Source of the DNA: JBDTRY01 sp039931435
GTDB lineage: Bacteria > Acidobacteriota > Thermoanaerobaculia > Gp7-AA8
Length of the DNA stretch: 6,846 bases
Direction of reading: 5' to 3'
Assembly: GCA_039931435.1 (NCBI GenBank)
Contig: JBDTRY010000206.1
Coordinates: forward strand, 1 to 6,846
In this document: piece after piece, positions 1 to 6,470 of the stretch
Layout: the number at the start of each line of letters is the position of its first letter
Position numbering within the stretch: the stretch's first letter is position 1
The notes under the pieces: generated by a model
Database searches by the model: none
What the model was told of the DNA's origin: nothing
Seen by the model: only the letters and a program-made list of their open reading frames with translations
Program-made: the position numbers and the translations under genes

Positions 1-422
1 TCATCAGCAGCGGCGGTAACTCCGGATCGCAGGCAACGACGCTGATCATCCGTTCCCTTGCGCTCCGGGAGCTGAAATTGCGCGACTGGTTTCGCGTATT
101 CAGACGGGAGATCCTATCCGGTCTGGCGCTCGGTTCACTGCTGGGAGTCATCGGCTTCACTCGCATCATTGCCTGGCAGGTTCTGCACGTCACGGACTAC
201 GGGCCACACTTTCTGCTCGTGGCCCTCACCGTCATGGCCAGTCTCGTCGGGGTGGTCACGTTCGGGACCACGGCCGGCAGTATGCTGCCGTTCGTCCTGC
301 GAAAATGGGGGCTGGATCCTGCCACCGCCTCCGCTCCCTTCGTAGCGACGCTCGTTGATGTCAGTGGGCTCTGCATCTATTTCGGGGTAGCATTCTTCAT
401 TCTTCGGGGGACTCTTCTTTGA
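1..422 (+). CDS. mgtE: MgtE-type magnesium channel/transporter, C-terminal part (5' end outside window)
   Basis: This is the end of an inner-membrane Mg2+ channel/transporter of the MgtE family. The frame is open from base 3 to the TGA at 420-422, so about 139 residues of the membrane domain are seen, while the cytoplasmic N and CBS domains lie upstream. The piece opens with the family hallmark loop GGNSGSQATT after the second membrane helix. Three hydrophobic segments follow, at about bases 105-180, 210-295 and 330-415, matching TM3 to TM5. The Asp in TLVDVSGLCIYF, 21 residues from the C-terminus, fits the pore Asp known from Thermus MgtE (D432 of 450); that match is from memory of the family, not an alignment. 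The TTG at 78 is internal and not a true start. The C-terminus falls where the family normally ends, so the 3' end is intact. The TGA is followed directly by the ATG of a mini-ORF leading into the peptidase gene. The family call is secure; physiological selectivity is inferred. Confidence 0.93.
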   Translation, partial: ISSGGNSGSQATTLIIRSLALRELKLRDWFRVFRREILSGLALGSLLGVIGFTRIIAWQVLHVTDYGPHFLLVALTVMASLVGVVTFGTTAGSMLPFVLRKWGLDPATASAPFVATLVDVSGLCIYFGVAFFILRGTLL

Positions 423-497
423 ATGAGGCCTCTACGATCCGCTGCACGTGCGGTAACGGCAAGCAACTTCAATCGTCCTAAGATGAGCGACCGATGA
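423..497 (+). other. Candidate coupling mini-ORF between mgtE and the M3 peptidase gene
   Basis: A 24-codon frame begins with an ATG directly after the mgtE stop (TGA 420-422, ATG 423-425). It runs without interruption to a TGA at 495-497. That stop overlaps the peptidase start as ATGA (494-497). An internal in-frame ATG at 483 gives an even shorter four-codon version. The peptide is basic and resembles no family I know, so a function as a protein is unlikely. A role in carrying ribosomes across the 71-base gap to the peptidase start, which has only a weak purine-rich stretch (479-486) upstream, is conceivable. The gap also holds the 8-base palindrome GCACGTGC (444-451) within a short CCGC/GCGG hairpin (439-453). 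No T-run follows it, so it does not look like a terminator. Confidence 0.25.
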
Positions 498-2464
498 CAA
501 TCAACGATCCGGCTTCAGAACGTACGTTACTTCCAATCCTCGATGCGCTGACGATGACTCTCGCTTGCGATGAGGTCCTTCGAATGTGCCGCGAATCTTT
601 TCGCCAGATGGAGGAGATTCCCCTGCAGTCGGTCACTGCGCAGGCCATCCTCGAGGCCTGGGACCACAACAACATTCTTCTGGAGAATGTGGCGGGACCG
701 ATTTCGATCCTCAATCACGTGCATCCCCAGCGAAGCGTTCGTGATGCCGGCGACGAATGCATGGTCAGGCTTTCGAGTTTCACCACGGACCTCTTTCAGA
801 ATTCACGATTGTTCGAACGAGTTCAGGCGGTCAAGCCCGCGACGCCGGCCGAGGATCAGTTCCGAAGGGATCTGCTCGATGCCTTCGAGGATACCGGCGT
901 CGGTCTGTCAGAGGCACGGCGCAACCGCGTGAAGGAGATCTCGGAACGACTGACTGAGCTCGATCAGAAGTTCGATCGACACATCCGCGACAACGAAACC
1001 AGGCTGACCTTCAACCCCGAGGAGTGTGAAGGGCTGCCGAAGTCCTTTCTCGAACGTGTGCGAAGGGATGGCGAAGGAAACATCATCCTGGGATTCGATT
1101 ATCCGGAGTATCACCCCTTCATGGCGAACGCGCGCAGCGATTCCGCAAGGCGTCGCTACTACGCTGCTTTCATGAATCGTGGAACTGACGACAACCTCCA
1201 TATTCTGAATGAGATTGTCACCCTTCGCAGAGAGCTTGCCGGTCTCTATGGACTGCCGAGTTTTGCGCACTTCGTCACGCGCCGGAGGATGGTGGAAAAC
1301 CCCGAGACCGTGCAGCGGTTCCTGGATGAGGTCAAAGGAGTTGTGGACGAGGCGGAACGGCGGGATCTGCATGAGCTACGACTACTCAAGGCGGAGTTGA
1401 CCGGGCAGCCCCTTTCCGGAACGCGGATCGAGCGCTGGGACCTGTTCTTCTACCGGGAGCGGCTTCGCGAGCGTCGTTACAATGTGGACCAGGAGGCCCT
1501 TCGGGAGTATTTCCCGACTGGTCGGGTCACCGACTGGATCCTGGAAGTCAGCGCCCGTCTCTACGGCATTCGCTTTCATCGCCTCTGGGCGCCCACCTGG
1601 CACAAGGACGTCTGTTACTACGACGTGGTCGAGGCGCAGTCGGGGGCCTTGATCGGCGGCATTTACATGGACCTCTATCCACGCGACGGCAAGTACAAGC
1701 ATGCCGCGGCCTGGCCTGTCCGGGGCGCCAGCCGGCGCACGGGAAGGAAGCCAGTGAGCGTGCTCGTCGCAAACTTCGAGCGCACGGGACTCACTCACGA
1801 TGAGCTCGAGACGTTCCTCCACGAATTCGGACATATCCTGCACGGCGTTCTCTCGGCCACGGAATACAACCAGCACGCCGGCACCGCCGTGCAGCGTGAT
1901 TTCGTTGAGGCACCCTCGCAGATGTACGAGGAGTGGGGCCGTTCCTATGAAAGCCTTCGCACGATCGCTCAGGGACTGAACGAGTGTCCTCCCATCGACG
2001 AGGAGACCGTTACCCGGCTCGAGGCTGCCCGGAAATTCGGCCAGGGCATCGACTATGCCCGGCAGTATCTCTACGCAACTCTGGATATGCAGCTATCCGG
2101 GGAGAACCCGCCCCAGGTAATGGACGCCTGGCGAACGCTCGAAGAGCGGAGCCCGATGGGTCATGTGGCCGGCACGGAGTTCCCGGGAACCTTTTCTCAC
2201 ATCGCCGGAGGGTATGCCGCCGGTTATTACGGGTACATGTGGTCGAAGGTGATCGCTCTCGATCTCCTCACGGCCTTTGACAGGGGCCTCATGGACGCCG
2301 GAACCGGCCGTCGCTTCCGGGAAGAGATTCTCAGCAGAGGCGGTGAACGGCCTGCTCGGGAACTCGTCGAGCAATTCCTGGGAAGACCTGTGCGAAGCGA
2401 AGCCTTCTTTGCTGAGATCGCCGGTACAGAAACCGCAGAGGTCGAGAGCGTCACAATAGACTGA
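494..2464 (+). CDS. M3 family zinc oligopeptidase, thimet oligopeptidase-like (M3A)
   Basis: A 656-residue zinc metallopeptidase, expected to cleave short peptides inside its deep channel; this is the usual size for M3A enzymes (about 680). The zinc site is HEFGH at residues 443-447, with E472 in DFVEAPSQ exactly 29 residues after H443, the spacing of thimet oligopeptidase. The substrate-binding segment HIAGGYAAGYYGYMW (569-583) carries H569, Y574, Y578 and Y581 at the spacing of H600, Y605, Y609 and Y612 in the mammalian enzyme. The middle (YMDLYPRDGKYKHAA, about 394-408) and the helical N-terminal half also follow that family. No signal peptide or membrane helix is seen, so it is probably cytoplasmic. 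ATG 494 is the first in-frame start after a stop at 479-481; its Shine-Dalgarno sequence is weak. It follows mgtE by 71 bases and may be cotranscribed with it. The M3 call is very sure. Thimet-like endopeptidase rather than dipeptidyl carboxypeptidase (Dcp) is inferred from motif context; a role in peptide recycling is the likely one. Confidence 0.96.
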   Translation: MTINDPASERTLLPILDALTMTLACDEVLRMCRESFRQMEEIPLQSVTAQAILEAWDHNNILLENVAGPISILNHVHPQRSVRDAGDECMVRLSSFTTDLFQNSRLFERVQAVKPATPAEDQFRRDLLDAFEDTGVGLSEARRNRVKEISERLTELDQKFDRHIRDNETRLTFNPEECEGLPKSFLERVRRDGEGNIILGFDYPEYHPFMANARSDSARRRYYAAFMNRGTDDNLHILNEIVTLRRELAGLYGLPSFAHFVTRRRMVENPETVQRFLDEVKGVVDEAERRDLHELRLLKAELTGQPLSGTRIERWDLFFYRERLRERRYNVDQEALREYFPTGRVTDWILEVSARLYGIRFHRLWAPTWHKDVCYYDVVEAQSGALIGGIYMDLYPRDGKYKHAAAWPVRGASRRTGRKPVSVLVANFERTGLTHDELETFLHEFGHILHGVLSATEYNQHAGTAVQRDFVEAPSQMYEEWGRSYESLRTIAQGLNECPPIDEETVTRLEAARKFGQGIDYARQYLYATLDMQLSGENPPQVMDAWRTLEERSPMGHVAGTEFPGTFSHIAGGYAAGYYGYMWSKVIALDLLTAFDRGLMDAGTGRRFREEILSRGGERPARELVEQFLGRPVRSEAFFAEIAGTETAEVESVTID

Positions 2465-2481
2465 CCGAGGCCCGGGCCGCC

Positions 2482-2514
2482 GCTGTCCGCTTCCGAGCGC
2501 CGGACGGCTTCTTC
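2482..2514 (+). terminator. Possible weak intrinsic terminator after the peptidase gene
   Basis: GCTGTCCG (2482-2489) pairs with CGGACGGC (2501-2508), giving an 8-bp stem with one G-T wobble and an 11-base loop. The following TTCTTCCC is pyrimidine-rich but is not a true T-run. It starts 18 bases after the peptidase stop, a sensible place for a terminator. A second small hairpin (CTTCC 2511-2515, GGAAG 2521-2525) overlaps its tail and could compete with it. The 10-base palindrome GGCCCGGGCC (2469-2478) lies just before. Structure is seen directly; termination is inference. Confidence 0.3.
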
Positions 2515-2524
2515 CCGACCGGAA

Positions 2525-2563
2525 GCATCCGCACGGAAACGCAAACTTTCGTCTCCCGGATGC
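2525..2563. repeat. Inverted repeat upstream of the adaptor gene
   Basis: GCATCCG (2525-2531) and CGGATGC (2557-2563) are perfect 7-base inverted arms, 25 bases apart. The interval includes the relatively A/T-rich stretch GGAAACGCAAACTTTC. The repeat ends 74 bases before the adaptor start, in the 173-base gap that probably holds the exporter promoter. I could not find convincing -35 and -10 boxes, so an operator or a leader-RNA hairpin is only a possibility, and a chance repeat is a fair alternative. Confidence 0.3.
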
Positions 2564-2621
2564 GTAATGAGCATCAGGACGCTGGCGAACGTCCGATCCG
2601 ATCACACTGCTGACTGAGCGC

Positions 2622-2627
2622 AGGAGG
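2622..2627 (+). promoter_or_regulatory. Strong Shine-Dalgarno for the adaptor gene
   Basis: A full AGGAGG lies 10 bases before ATG 2638. It is the best ribosome binding site in the window and fixes the adaptor start. It also suggests independent, efficient initiation here, in contrast to the genes that begin in an ATGA overlap. Confidence 0.8.
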
Positions 2628-2637
2628 AAACCGCTTC

Positions 2638-3738
2638 ATGGGGAAACTGATCAAATATCTGGTGATTCTGCTCGTCCTCGTCGGCGTGACCGCGGGGGTT
2701 TATGCGTGGGTCCGAAGCTCCAAGAGCGGGAATGAGAAATTCAAACTCGTCGAAGCTAAAAACGACTCTATCGTGGAGAAAGCCGTGGCGGTGGGGCAGG
2801 TCCAGCCGCGACAGAAGTTTCAAGTTAAATCGAAAATCTCGGGAATCGTGGACAGGGTGTACGTCGAAGTAGGCGATACCGTCCGAGCCGGAGATCCCCT
2901 GTTCAAGATCGCCCCGGACCCAACCCCCATGGAGGTGACGGATGTAGAGCGTAAGCTCGAATCCTCGCAGGCCTCTTTCAACCGCGCCAAGCTTGAATAC
3001 GATCGAGCCGTGGAGTTGTCCCGTTCGGGGGTGCTGCCCAAATCGGATCTGGACCAGAAGAAGGAGAACTTCGAGCTGGCCCGGATCACTTTGCTGAAAG
3101 CACAGCAGGAGCGCGATCTCACGCGCAACGGCCGCACATCCTCGTCTGGAACGCAATCGATCATCAGCAGTCCGGCAGCGGGCACGGTTCTCAGTCGCGC
3201 CGTGAACCCCGGGGATCCGATCGTGCCTCTGACCTCCTACCAGCCCGGAACGGAGATGGCAACGATTGCCGACATGAGCGATCTCATCTTCAAGGGTACG
3301 GTTGACGAAATCGATGTAGGCAAATTGAAGGTCGGTCTTCCGGCGCGTATCAAGGTCGGAGCGCTTCCCACGGATGTGGTCACCGGAACCGTCTCCCGCA
3401 TTGCTCCGCAGGCACAGCAGAAAGAGGGAGCGACCCTCTTCGACGTTGAAGTCGAGCTGGTGCGGGGCGCGAAGGTCACGCTTCGTGCCGGTTATTCGGC
3501 GAACGCCGACGTCATCATCCGCGAGAAAAAGGACGTCCTGACCATCCCCGAGCGCCTGGTCATATTCGAAGATGGTGGCCAGAAGACCTTTGTAGAAGTT
3601 CCCGGCGACGGACCAAAGGCGGAGCCGACGAAAATTCCGGTGAAGCTCGGCATCTCAGACGGACTGAATGTGGAGATCATCTCCGGTCTGACCAGGGGAC
3701 AGAAAGTCGTGGAGCGTCCACCAAAGGAAATTTCGTAG
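2638..3738 (+). CDS. Periplasmic adaptor (membrane fusion protein) of a MacAB-like ABC exporter
   Basis: A 366-residue adaptor that should connect the inner-membrane permeases encoded downstream to an outer-membrane channel. Residues 4-25 form a single N-terminal membrane anchor after a short positive stretch; no lipobox Cys is present. The first half of the lipoyl domain is about 55-92 (SGIVDRVYVEVGDTVRAGDP). A coiled-coil hairpin follows at about 98-165 with its tip near 127-139, then the second lipoyl half (about 174-213, SPAAGTVLSRAVNPGD). A beta-barrel comes next (about 215-290, starting ADMSDLIFKGTVDEIDVGK) and a membrane-proximal domain closes the protein. This is the MacA order and size. 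At the tip, R123 and L127 fit the Arg-x3-Leu-x6-Ser/Thr motif for TolC docking, but the last position is P134. The start is fixed by AGGAGG. A 168-base gap separates it from permease 1, so those genes may have separate signals. Substrate unknown. Confidence 0.94.
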   Translation: MGKLIKYLVILLVLVGVTAGVYAWVRSSKSGNEKFKLVEAKNDSIVEKAVAVGQVQPRQKFQVKSKISGIVDRVYVEVGDTVRAGDPLFKIAPDPTPMEVTDVERKLESSQASFNRAKLEYDRAVELSRSGVLPKSDLDQKKENFELARITLLKAQQERDLTRNGRTSSSGTQSIISSPAAGTVLSRAVNPGDPIVPLTSYQPGTEMATIADMSDLIFKGTVDEIDVGKLKVGLPARIKVGALPTDVVTGTVSRIAPQAQQKEGATLFDVEVELVRGAKVTLRAGYSANADVIIREKKDVLTIPERLVIFEDGGQKTFVEVPGDGPKAEPTKIPVKLGISDGLNVEIISGLTRGQKVVERPPKEIS

Positions 3739-3822
3739 TCGGGCCGCCCATAAAGTGCGCGAAAGTTCACCGAACGTACCGGGGCCGGGACCTCGGAATC
3801 GATGCAAGATTAGCGGGTGCGC

Positions 3823-3862
3823 CTGGAACCATTCGATCAGGACCAGATCTGAGAAGTTCCAG
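3823..3862. repeat. Inverted repeat in the adaptor-permease gap
   Basis: CTGGAAC (3823-3829) and GTTCCAG (3856-3862) are perfect 7-base inverted arms, 26 bases apart, with the palindrome CAGATCTG (3844-3851) between them. The repeat lies 44 bases before the start of permease 1, in a 168-base gap (3739-3906) that otherwise shows no gene and no clear promoter. No T-run follows, although the right arm leads into AAAAC. It could be an mRNA hairpin limiting expression of the permeases relative to the adaptor, an operator, or chance. Confidence 0.3.
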
Positions 3863-3906
3863 AAAACGCAGAGGGCCATCCTGATTACTTACTGACGAGC
3901 ACTGAA

Positions 3907-5133
3907 ATGGCAAACATCAAAGAAGTTCTCCGACAGCTGTTCCGCGACGTTCGTTCCCAGAAGCTGAGAACCTTTCTGACGGTCTTCGGCATCATCTGGG
4001 GCACCGTTGCCATCAGTCTCCTTCTGGCCTTCGGCACCGGTCTGCATAAACACCTCATTCAGCAGACCGCCGGACTCGGCGACCGAATCATGATTGTCTG
4101 GCCGGGACTGACCTCCATGCCCTACGAGGGACTGGGCAAGGGGCGGAAGATCCGCATGACGGAAGAAGATGTGGCAGCCATCCACACCGCGGAGGGTGTG
4201 CGTGGCGTCTCCAGCGAGTATTCGTCGAATCAGAAATTGAACTACGCCACCAAGACTCTCTCCGTGGATACGTCGGGAATCACACCAACATTCGGTAGGA
4301 TGCGCAATCTCATTCCTCAGAGCGGCGGACGTTTCATCAACGAGATCGACATGAGGGAGCAGCGGCGTGTGCTCTTCGTCGGCGACGAACTGGCCAAGAA
4401 CCTTTTCGGCAAGGACGACCCTGTTGGGAAGGTAGTGCAGCTTGGCGGTTCGCCCTTCACTGTAGTCGGCGTGCTCGTGAAGAAGGATCAGGATTCCAGT
4501 TACAGCGGACCCGACGCCGAGAAGGTCTTTATCCCGGGAACCACTTACCTCTCGATCACGGGCGAAAAGTATGTCGACAACGTGATCGTCCAGGGCGTTC
4601 CGGAGATGAAGTCCAAGAAGGTCATCGCCAACATCAGCGCCGCCCTCGGGCAGCGGCTTCGCTTCGATGCACAGGACAAGGAAGCACTCTCGATCTGGGA
4701 CACGACCGAGCAGTTCGCCTTCTTCGACAATTTCATGCTGGCCTTCAACGGGTTTCTGGGCATCGTCGGCTCGCTGACGCTCGTTGTGGGCGGAATTGGC
4801 GTTTCGAACATCATGAACGTCGTGGTGGAAGAACGTACGAGGGAGATTGGCATCAAGATGGCCCTCGGTGCACGGCAGCGATGGATCCTCTCCCAGTTCC
4901 TGCTGGAAACGATCCTCATCACCGCCGTGGGGGGCGCTATCGGCTTTGCCGTTTCCTTTGCCATCTGCGCCCTTTTTCCGCAGAAGATGGTCGAGTACGT
5001 CGGCGTTCCTTCGCTCTCGCCTCTCGTTGCTGTGCTCACGGCGGTCGCTCTCGGAGCGGTGGGAACCGTGGCCGGGTATTTTCCGGCGCGCGAAGCCTCA
5101 CGTCTGGATCCTGTGGTGGCCATGAAACTATGA
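3907..5133 (+). CDS. MacB-type ABC exporter permease 1 (no ATPase domain)
   Basis: A 408-residue inner-membrane permease of the MacB/FtsX fold. TM1 is at about 22-43 (FGIIWGTVAISLLLAFG). A large periplasmic domain covers about 45-275 (MacB_PCD type, with GDELAKNLFG at 159-168). TM2 is at about 280-305, TM3 at about 325-350 and TM4 at about 365-390. The cytoplasmic loop after TM2 has the classic coupling motif EERTREIGIKMALGA (308-322), which contacts the ATPase. Unlike E. coli MacB (about 648 residues), no nucleotide-binding domain is fused; that part is the separate gene from 6467. The C-terminus ends in the usual FPAREASRLDPVVAMKL. ATG 3907 is the start by homology to the typical N-terminus; the upstream Shine-Dalgarno is poor (only GAG near 3897). 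It is paralogous over its full length to the next gene, so the two probably form a heterodimer. Confidence 0.94.
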   Translation: MANIKEVLRQLFRDVRSQKLRTFLTVFGIIWGTVAISLLLAFGTGLHKHLIQQTAGLGDRIMIVWPGLTSMPYEGLGKGRKIRMTEEDVAAIHTAEGVRGVSSEYSSNQKLNYATKTLSVDTSGITPTFGRMRNLIPQSGGRFINEIDMREQRRVLFVGDELAKNLFGKDDPVGKVVQLGGSPFTVVGVLVKKDQDSSYSGPDAEKVFIPGTTYLSITGEKYVDNVIVQGVPEMKSKKVIANISAALGQRLRFDAQDKEALSIWDTTEQFAFFDNFMLAFNGFLGIVGSLTLVVGGIGVSNIMNVVVEERTREIGIKMALGARQRWILSQFLLETILITAVGGAIGFAVSFAICALFPQKMVEYVGVPSLSPLVAVLTAVALGAVGTVAGYFPAREASRLDPVVAMKL

Positions 5134-5195
5134 GTGCCATCCGCGTTCGAACCGATCAGGAATGCACGACCGTGATTGCTGAGGATGCGTCATGA
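5130..5195 (+). other. Candidate coupling mini-ORF between the two permease genes
   Basis: An ATG at 5130-5132 overlaps the permease 1 stop as ATGA (5130-5133). It opens a 21-codon frame whose TGA (5193-5195) overlaps the permease 2 start, again as ATGA (5192-5195). The frame thus bridges the 58-base gap exactly, with a four-base overlap at each end. The peptide (ending TTVIAEDAS) is hydrophilic and matches nothing I know. Only a weak GGTGG (about 5114-5118) precedes its start. It may keep ribosomes moving from one permease gene to the next so that the two subunits are made in step. Chance is possible. Confidence 0.3.
5181..5185 (+). promoter_or_regulatory. Shine-Dalgarno for permease 2
   Basis: GAGGA lies 6 bases before ATG 5192. 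An in-frame TGA at 5180-5182 excludes any longer form from an upstream start, so this site and stop together fix the start. Confidence 0.65.
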
Positions 5196-6451
5196 ACAAA
5201 CGGGACCTCGTCGTCATATTTCAGATGTTCAAGCTTTCTTCCCGCCTGCAGAAGAAGCGTGCCTATCTGACCATCGCTGCCATCGCCTGGGGCACGGTGG
5301 CCATTCTTCTCCTTCTCGCCTTCGGGGAAGGACTGAAACGCCAGCTCGACAAGAACAGCCGGGCCATGGGGGAGAACCTGGCCGTAATGTGGCCCGGTGA
5401 GACGACGAAGGCCTTCAAGGGAATGCCGCCCGGACGCCCCATTCGTCCGAAGATCGAAGACATCGAGTTCCTGCAGACGAGAGTTCCCGAACTGCAGGCG
5501 GTCATCGGTGAGCTGACCTCCTGGCGGACTGCGCTCGAGTACGGCCACAAGACGCTGAACTCGCGGGTCACAGGAGTGAGCATTCCTTACGGCGAAGCTC
5601 GCAAGCACTACCCCGTGGCGGGCGGACGGTTTCTCAATCCCGACGATGACAAGGAAAAACGCCGCGTGATTTTTCTCGGAGACGAACTGGCCAAAGACCT
5701 TTTCGCCAATGAGAATCCGGTCGGAAAGACGCTGCTCGTCAATCAGTCACCCTATACCGTGATCGGAGTGATGGAACACAAGACCCAGATGGGAACGTAC
5801 GGTGGTCCGGACAAGAATCACGGCGTCATTCCCATCAGCACCTTCAAGGCGCAGTTCGGCCGGGATCGTCTGAACAATCTCCTCATTCAGGTGCGCAAGC
5901 CCGAAGACATGCCGGCCATGCTGTACAAGGTCAACGAGGTTCTGGGCGGCAAGTACGGATTCGATCCCAGCGACAAAGAAGTCTTCCACACATGGAACAC
6001 GGTGAAGAGTTCCCAGGTGACCCGAAATATTGCCATCGGTATCCAGCTCTTTCTGGGGATCATCGGTGTACTCACTCTGGTCATCGGCGGTGTCGGCGTT
6101 GCTAACATCATGTACGCCGTGGTCAAGGAGCGCACTCGGGAGATCGGCGTGAAGATGGCGCTGGGAGCAAGATCGCGATGGATCGTTGGCCCGTTCATCC
6201 TGGAAGGACTTGTCTACACCCTCATCGGAGGAGCGATGGGCATCCTCATCGCCACCGTGCTCGTCACCGCCTCGAGCTTTCTTCCCAGCGAAAACAACAA
6301 GGTGATGTCGTTCCTGGGAAAGCCGACCCTTTCCTGGCAGATCGGCGTGGGAACGTCGATGGTCCTGGGATTCATCGGCATACTCGCTGGATACTTTCCG
6401 GCCAGACGAGCCTCGGCCATCGATCCCGCCTCTACCCTTCGCTATGAATAG
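5192..6451 (+). CDS. MacB-type ABC exporter permease 2 (no ATPase domain)
   Basis: A 419-residue paralogue of permease 1 with the same plan. TM1 is at about 24-46 (IAWGTVAILLLLAFG), the periplasmic domain at about 48-282, TM2 at about 285-310, TM3 at about 328-357 and TM4 at about 382-402. Shared blocks include WGTVAI then LLLAFG in TM1, GDELAK then LF (from residue 163), YGGPD, and KERTREIGVKMALGA (312-326), the ATPase-coupling loop. The periplasmic domain is the most divergent part, and between TM3 and TM4 it has a longer segment (about 358-380) than permease 1. This fits duplication followed by specialisation into two different subunits. It ends FPARRASAIDPASTLRYE, as the family does. GAGGA gives a good start at ATG 5192. 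The gene follows permease 1 by 58 bases and precedes the ATPase by 15, so the three form an operon. Substrate unknown; MacB relatives move proteins, peptides, lipoproteins or macrolides. Confidence 0.94.
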   Translation: MNKRDLVVIFQMFKLSSRLQKKRAYLTIAAIAWGTVAILLLLAFGEGLKRQLDKNSRAMGENLAVMWPGETTKAFKGMPPGRPIRPKIEDIEFLQTRVPELQAVIGELTSWRTALEYGHKTLNSRVTGVSIPYGEARKHYPVAGGRFLNPDDDKEKRRVIFLGDELAKDLFANENPVGKTLLVNQSPYTVIGVMEHKTQMGTYGGPDKNHGVIPISTFKAQFGRDRLNNLLIQVRKPEDMPAMLYKVNEVLGGKYGFDPSDKEVFHTWNTVKSSQVTRNIAIGIQLFLGIIGVLTLVIGGVGVANIMYAVVKERTREIGVKMALGARSRWIVGPFILEGLVYTLIGGAMGILIATVLVTASSFLPSENNKVMSFLGKPTLSWQIGVGTSMVLGFIGILAGYFPARRASAIDPASTLRYE

Positions 6452-6470
6452 GAGAGTTCTCGAACTATGA
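6444..6470 (+). other. Candidate coupling mini-ORF between permease 2 and the ATPase gene
   Basis: An ATG at 6444-6446, five bases before the permease 2 stop (TAG 6449-6451), opens an 8-codon frame in a different phase. Its TGA (6468-6470) overlaps ATG 6467 as ATGA. It is the third short gap in the window with this arrangement. It passes through the ATPase Shine-Dalgarno (AGGAGAG, 6450-6456). At this length a chance frame is easy to obtain, so alone it means little; its value is in the repeated pattern. Confidence 0.2.

Noticed and set aside
78..422. A separate small membrane protein starting at TTG 78
   Set aside because: The same frame is open to base 3 and carries the MgtE loop GGNSGSQATT upstream of the TTG, so this is the interior of mgtE cut by the window edge.
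439..453. CCGC/GCGG hairpin with the GCACGTGC palindrome as an mgtE terminator
   Set aside because: The stem is only 4 bp in the hairpin form and no T-run follows; continuation into the peptidase gene is more likely.
908..1372. Antisense reading frame inside the peptidase gene
   Set aside because: It lies wholly opposite a gene with intact zinc and tyrosine motifs, shows no recognisable domain, and long antisense frames are common in GC-rich DNA.
2560..2617. Short frames from ATG 2560 (17 codons) and ATG 2567 (16 codons) before the adaptor gene as further coupling mini-ORFs
   Set aside because: They end at 2613 and 2617, well short of ATG 2638, with no overlap, and the adaptor has its own strong AGGAGG.
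3779..3788. GC-rich CCGGGGCCGG element after the adaptor gene as a terminator
   Set aside because: The stem is 4 bp with a 2-base loop and no T-run, so it cannot be supported as a terminator.
4545..5123. Long antisense frame (192 codons) opposite permease 1
   Set aside because: Its composition mirrors the membrane protein on the other strand (rich in Ala, Thr, Pro, Ser, Arg) and it has no domain or ribosome binding site of note.
3907..6451. Tandem permeases as an assembly duplication or a split gene
   Set aside because: Both are full-length with complete ends and their sequences differ throughout, especially in the periplasmic domain, so they are old paralogues rather than a recent copy or fragments.
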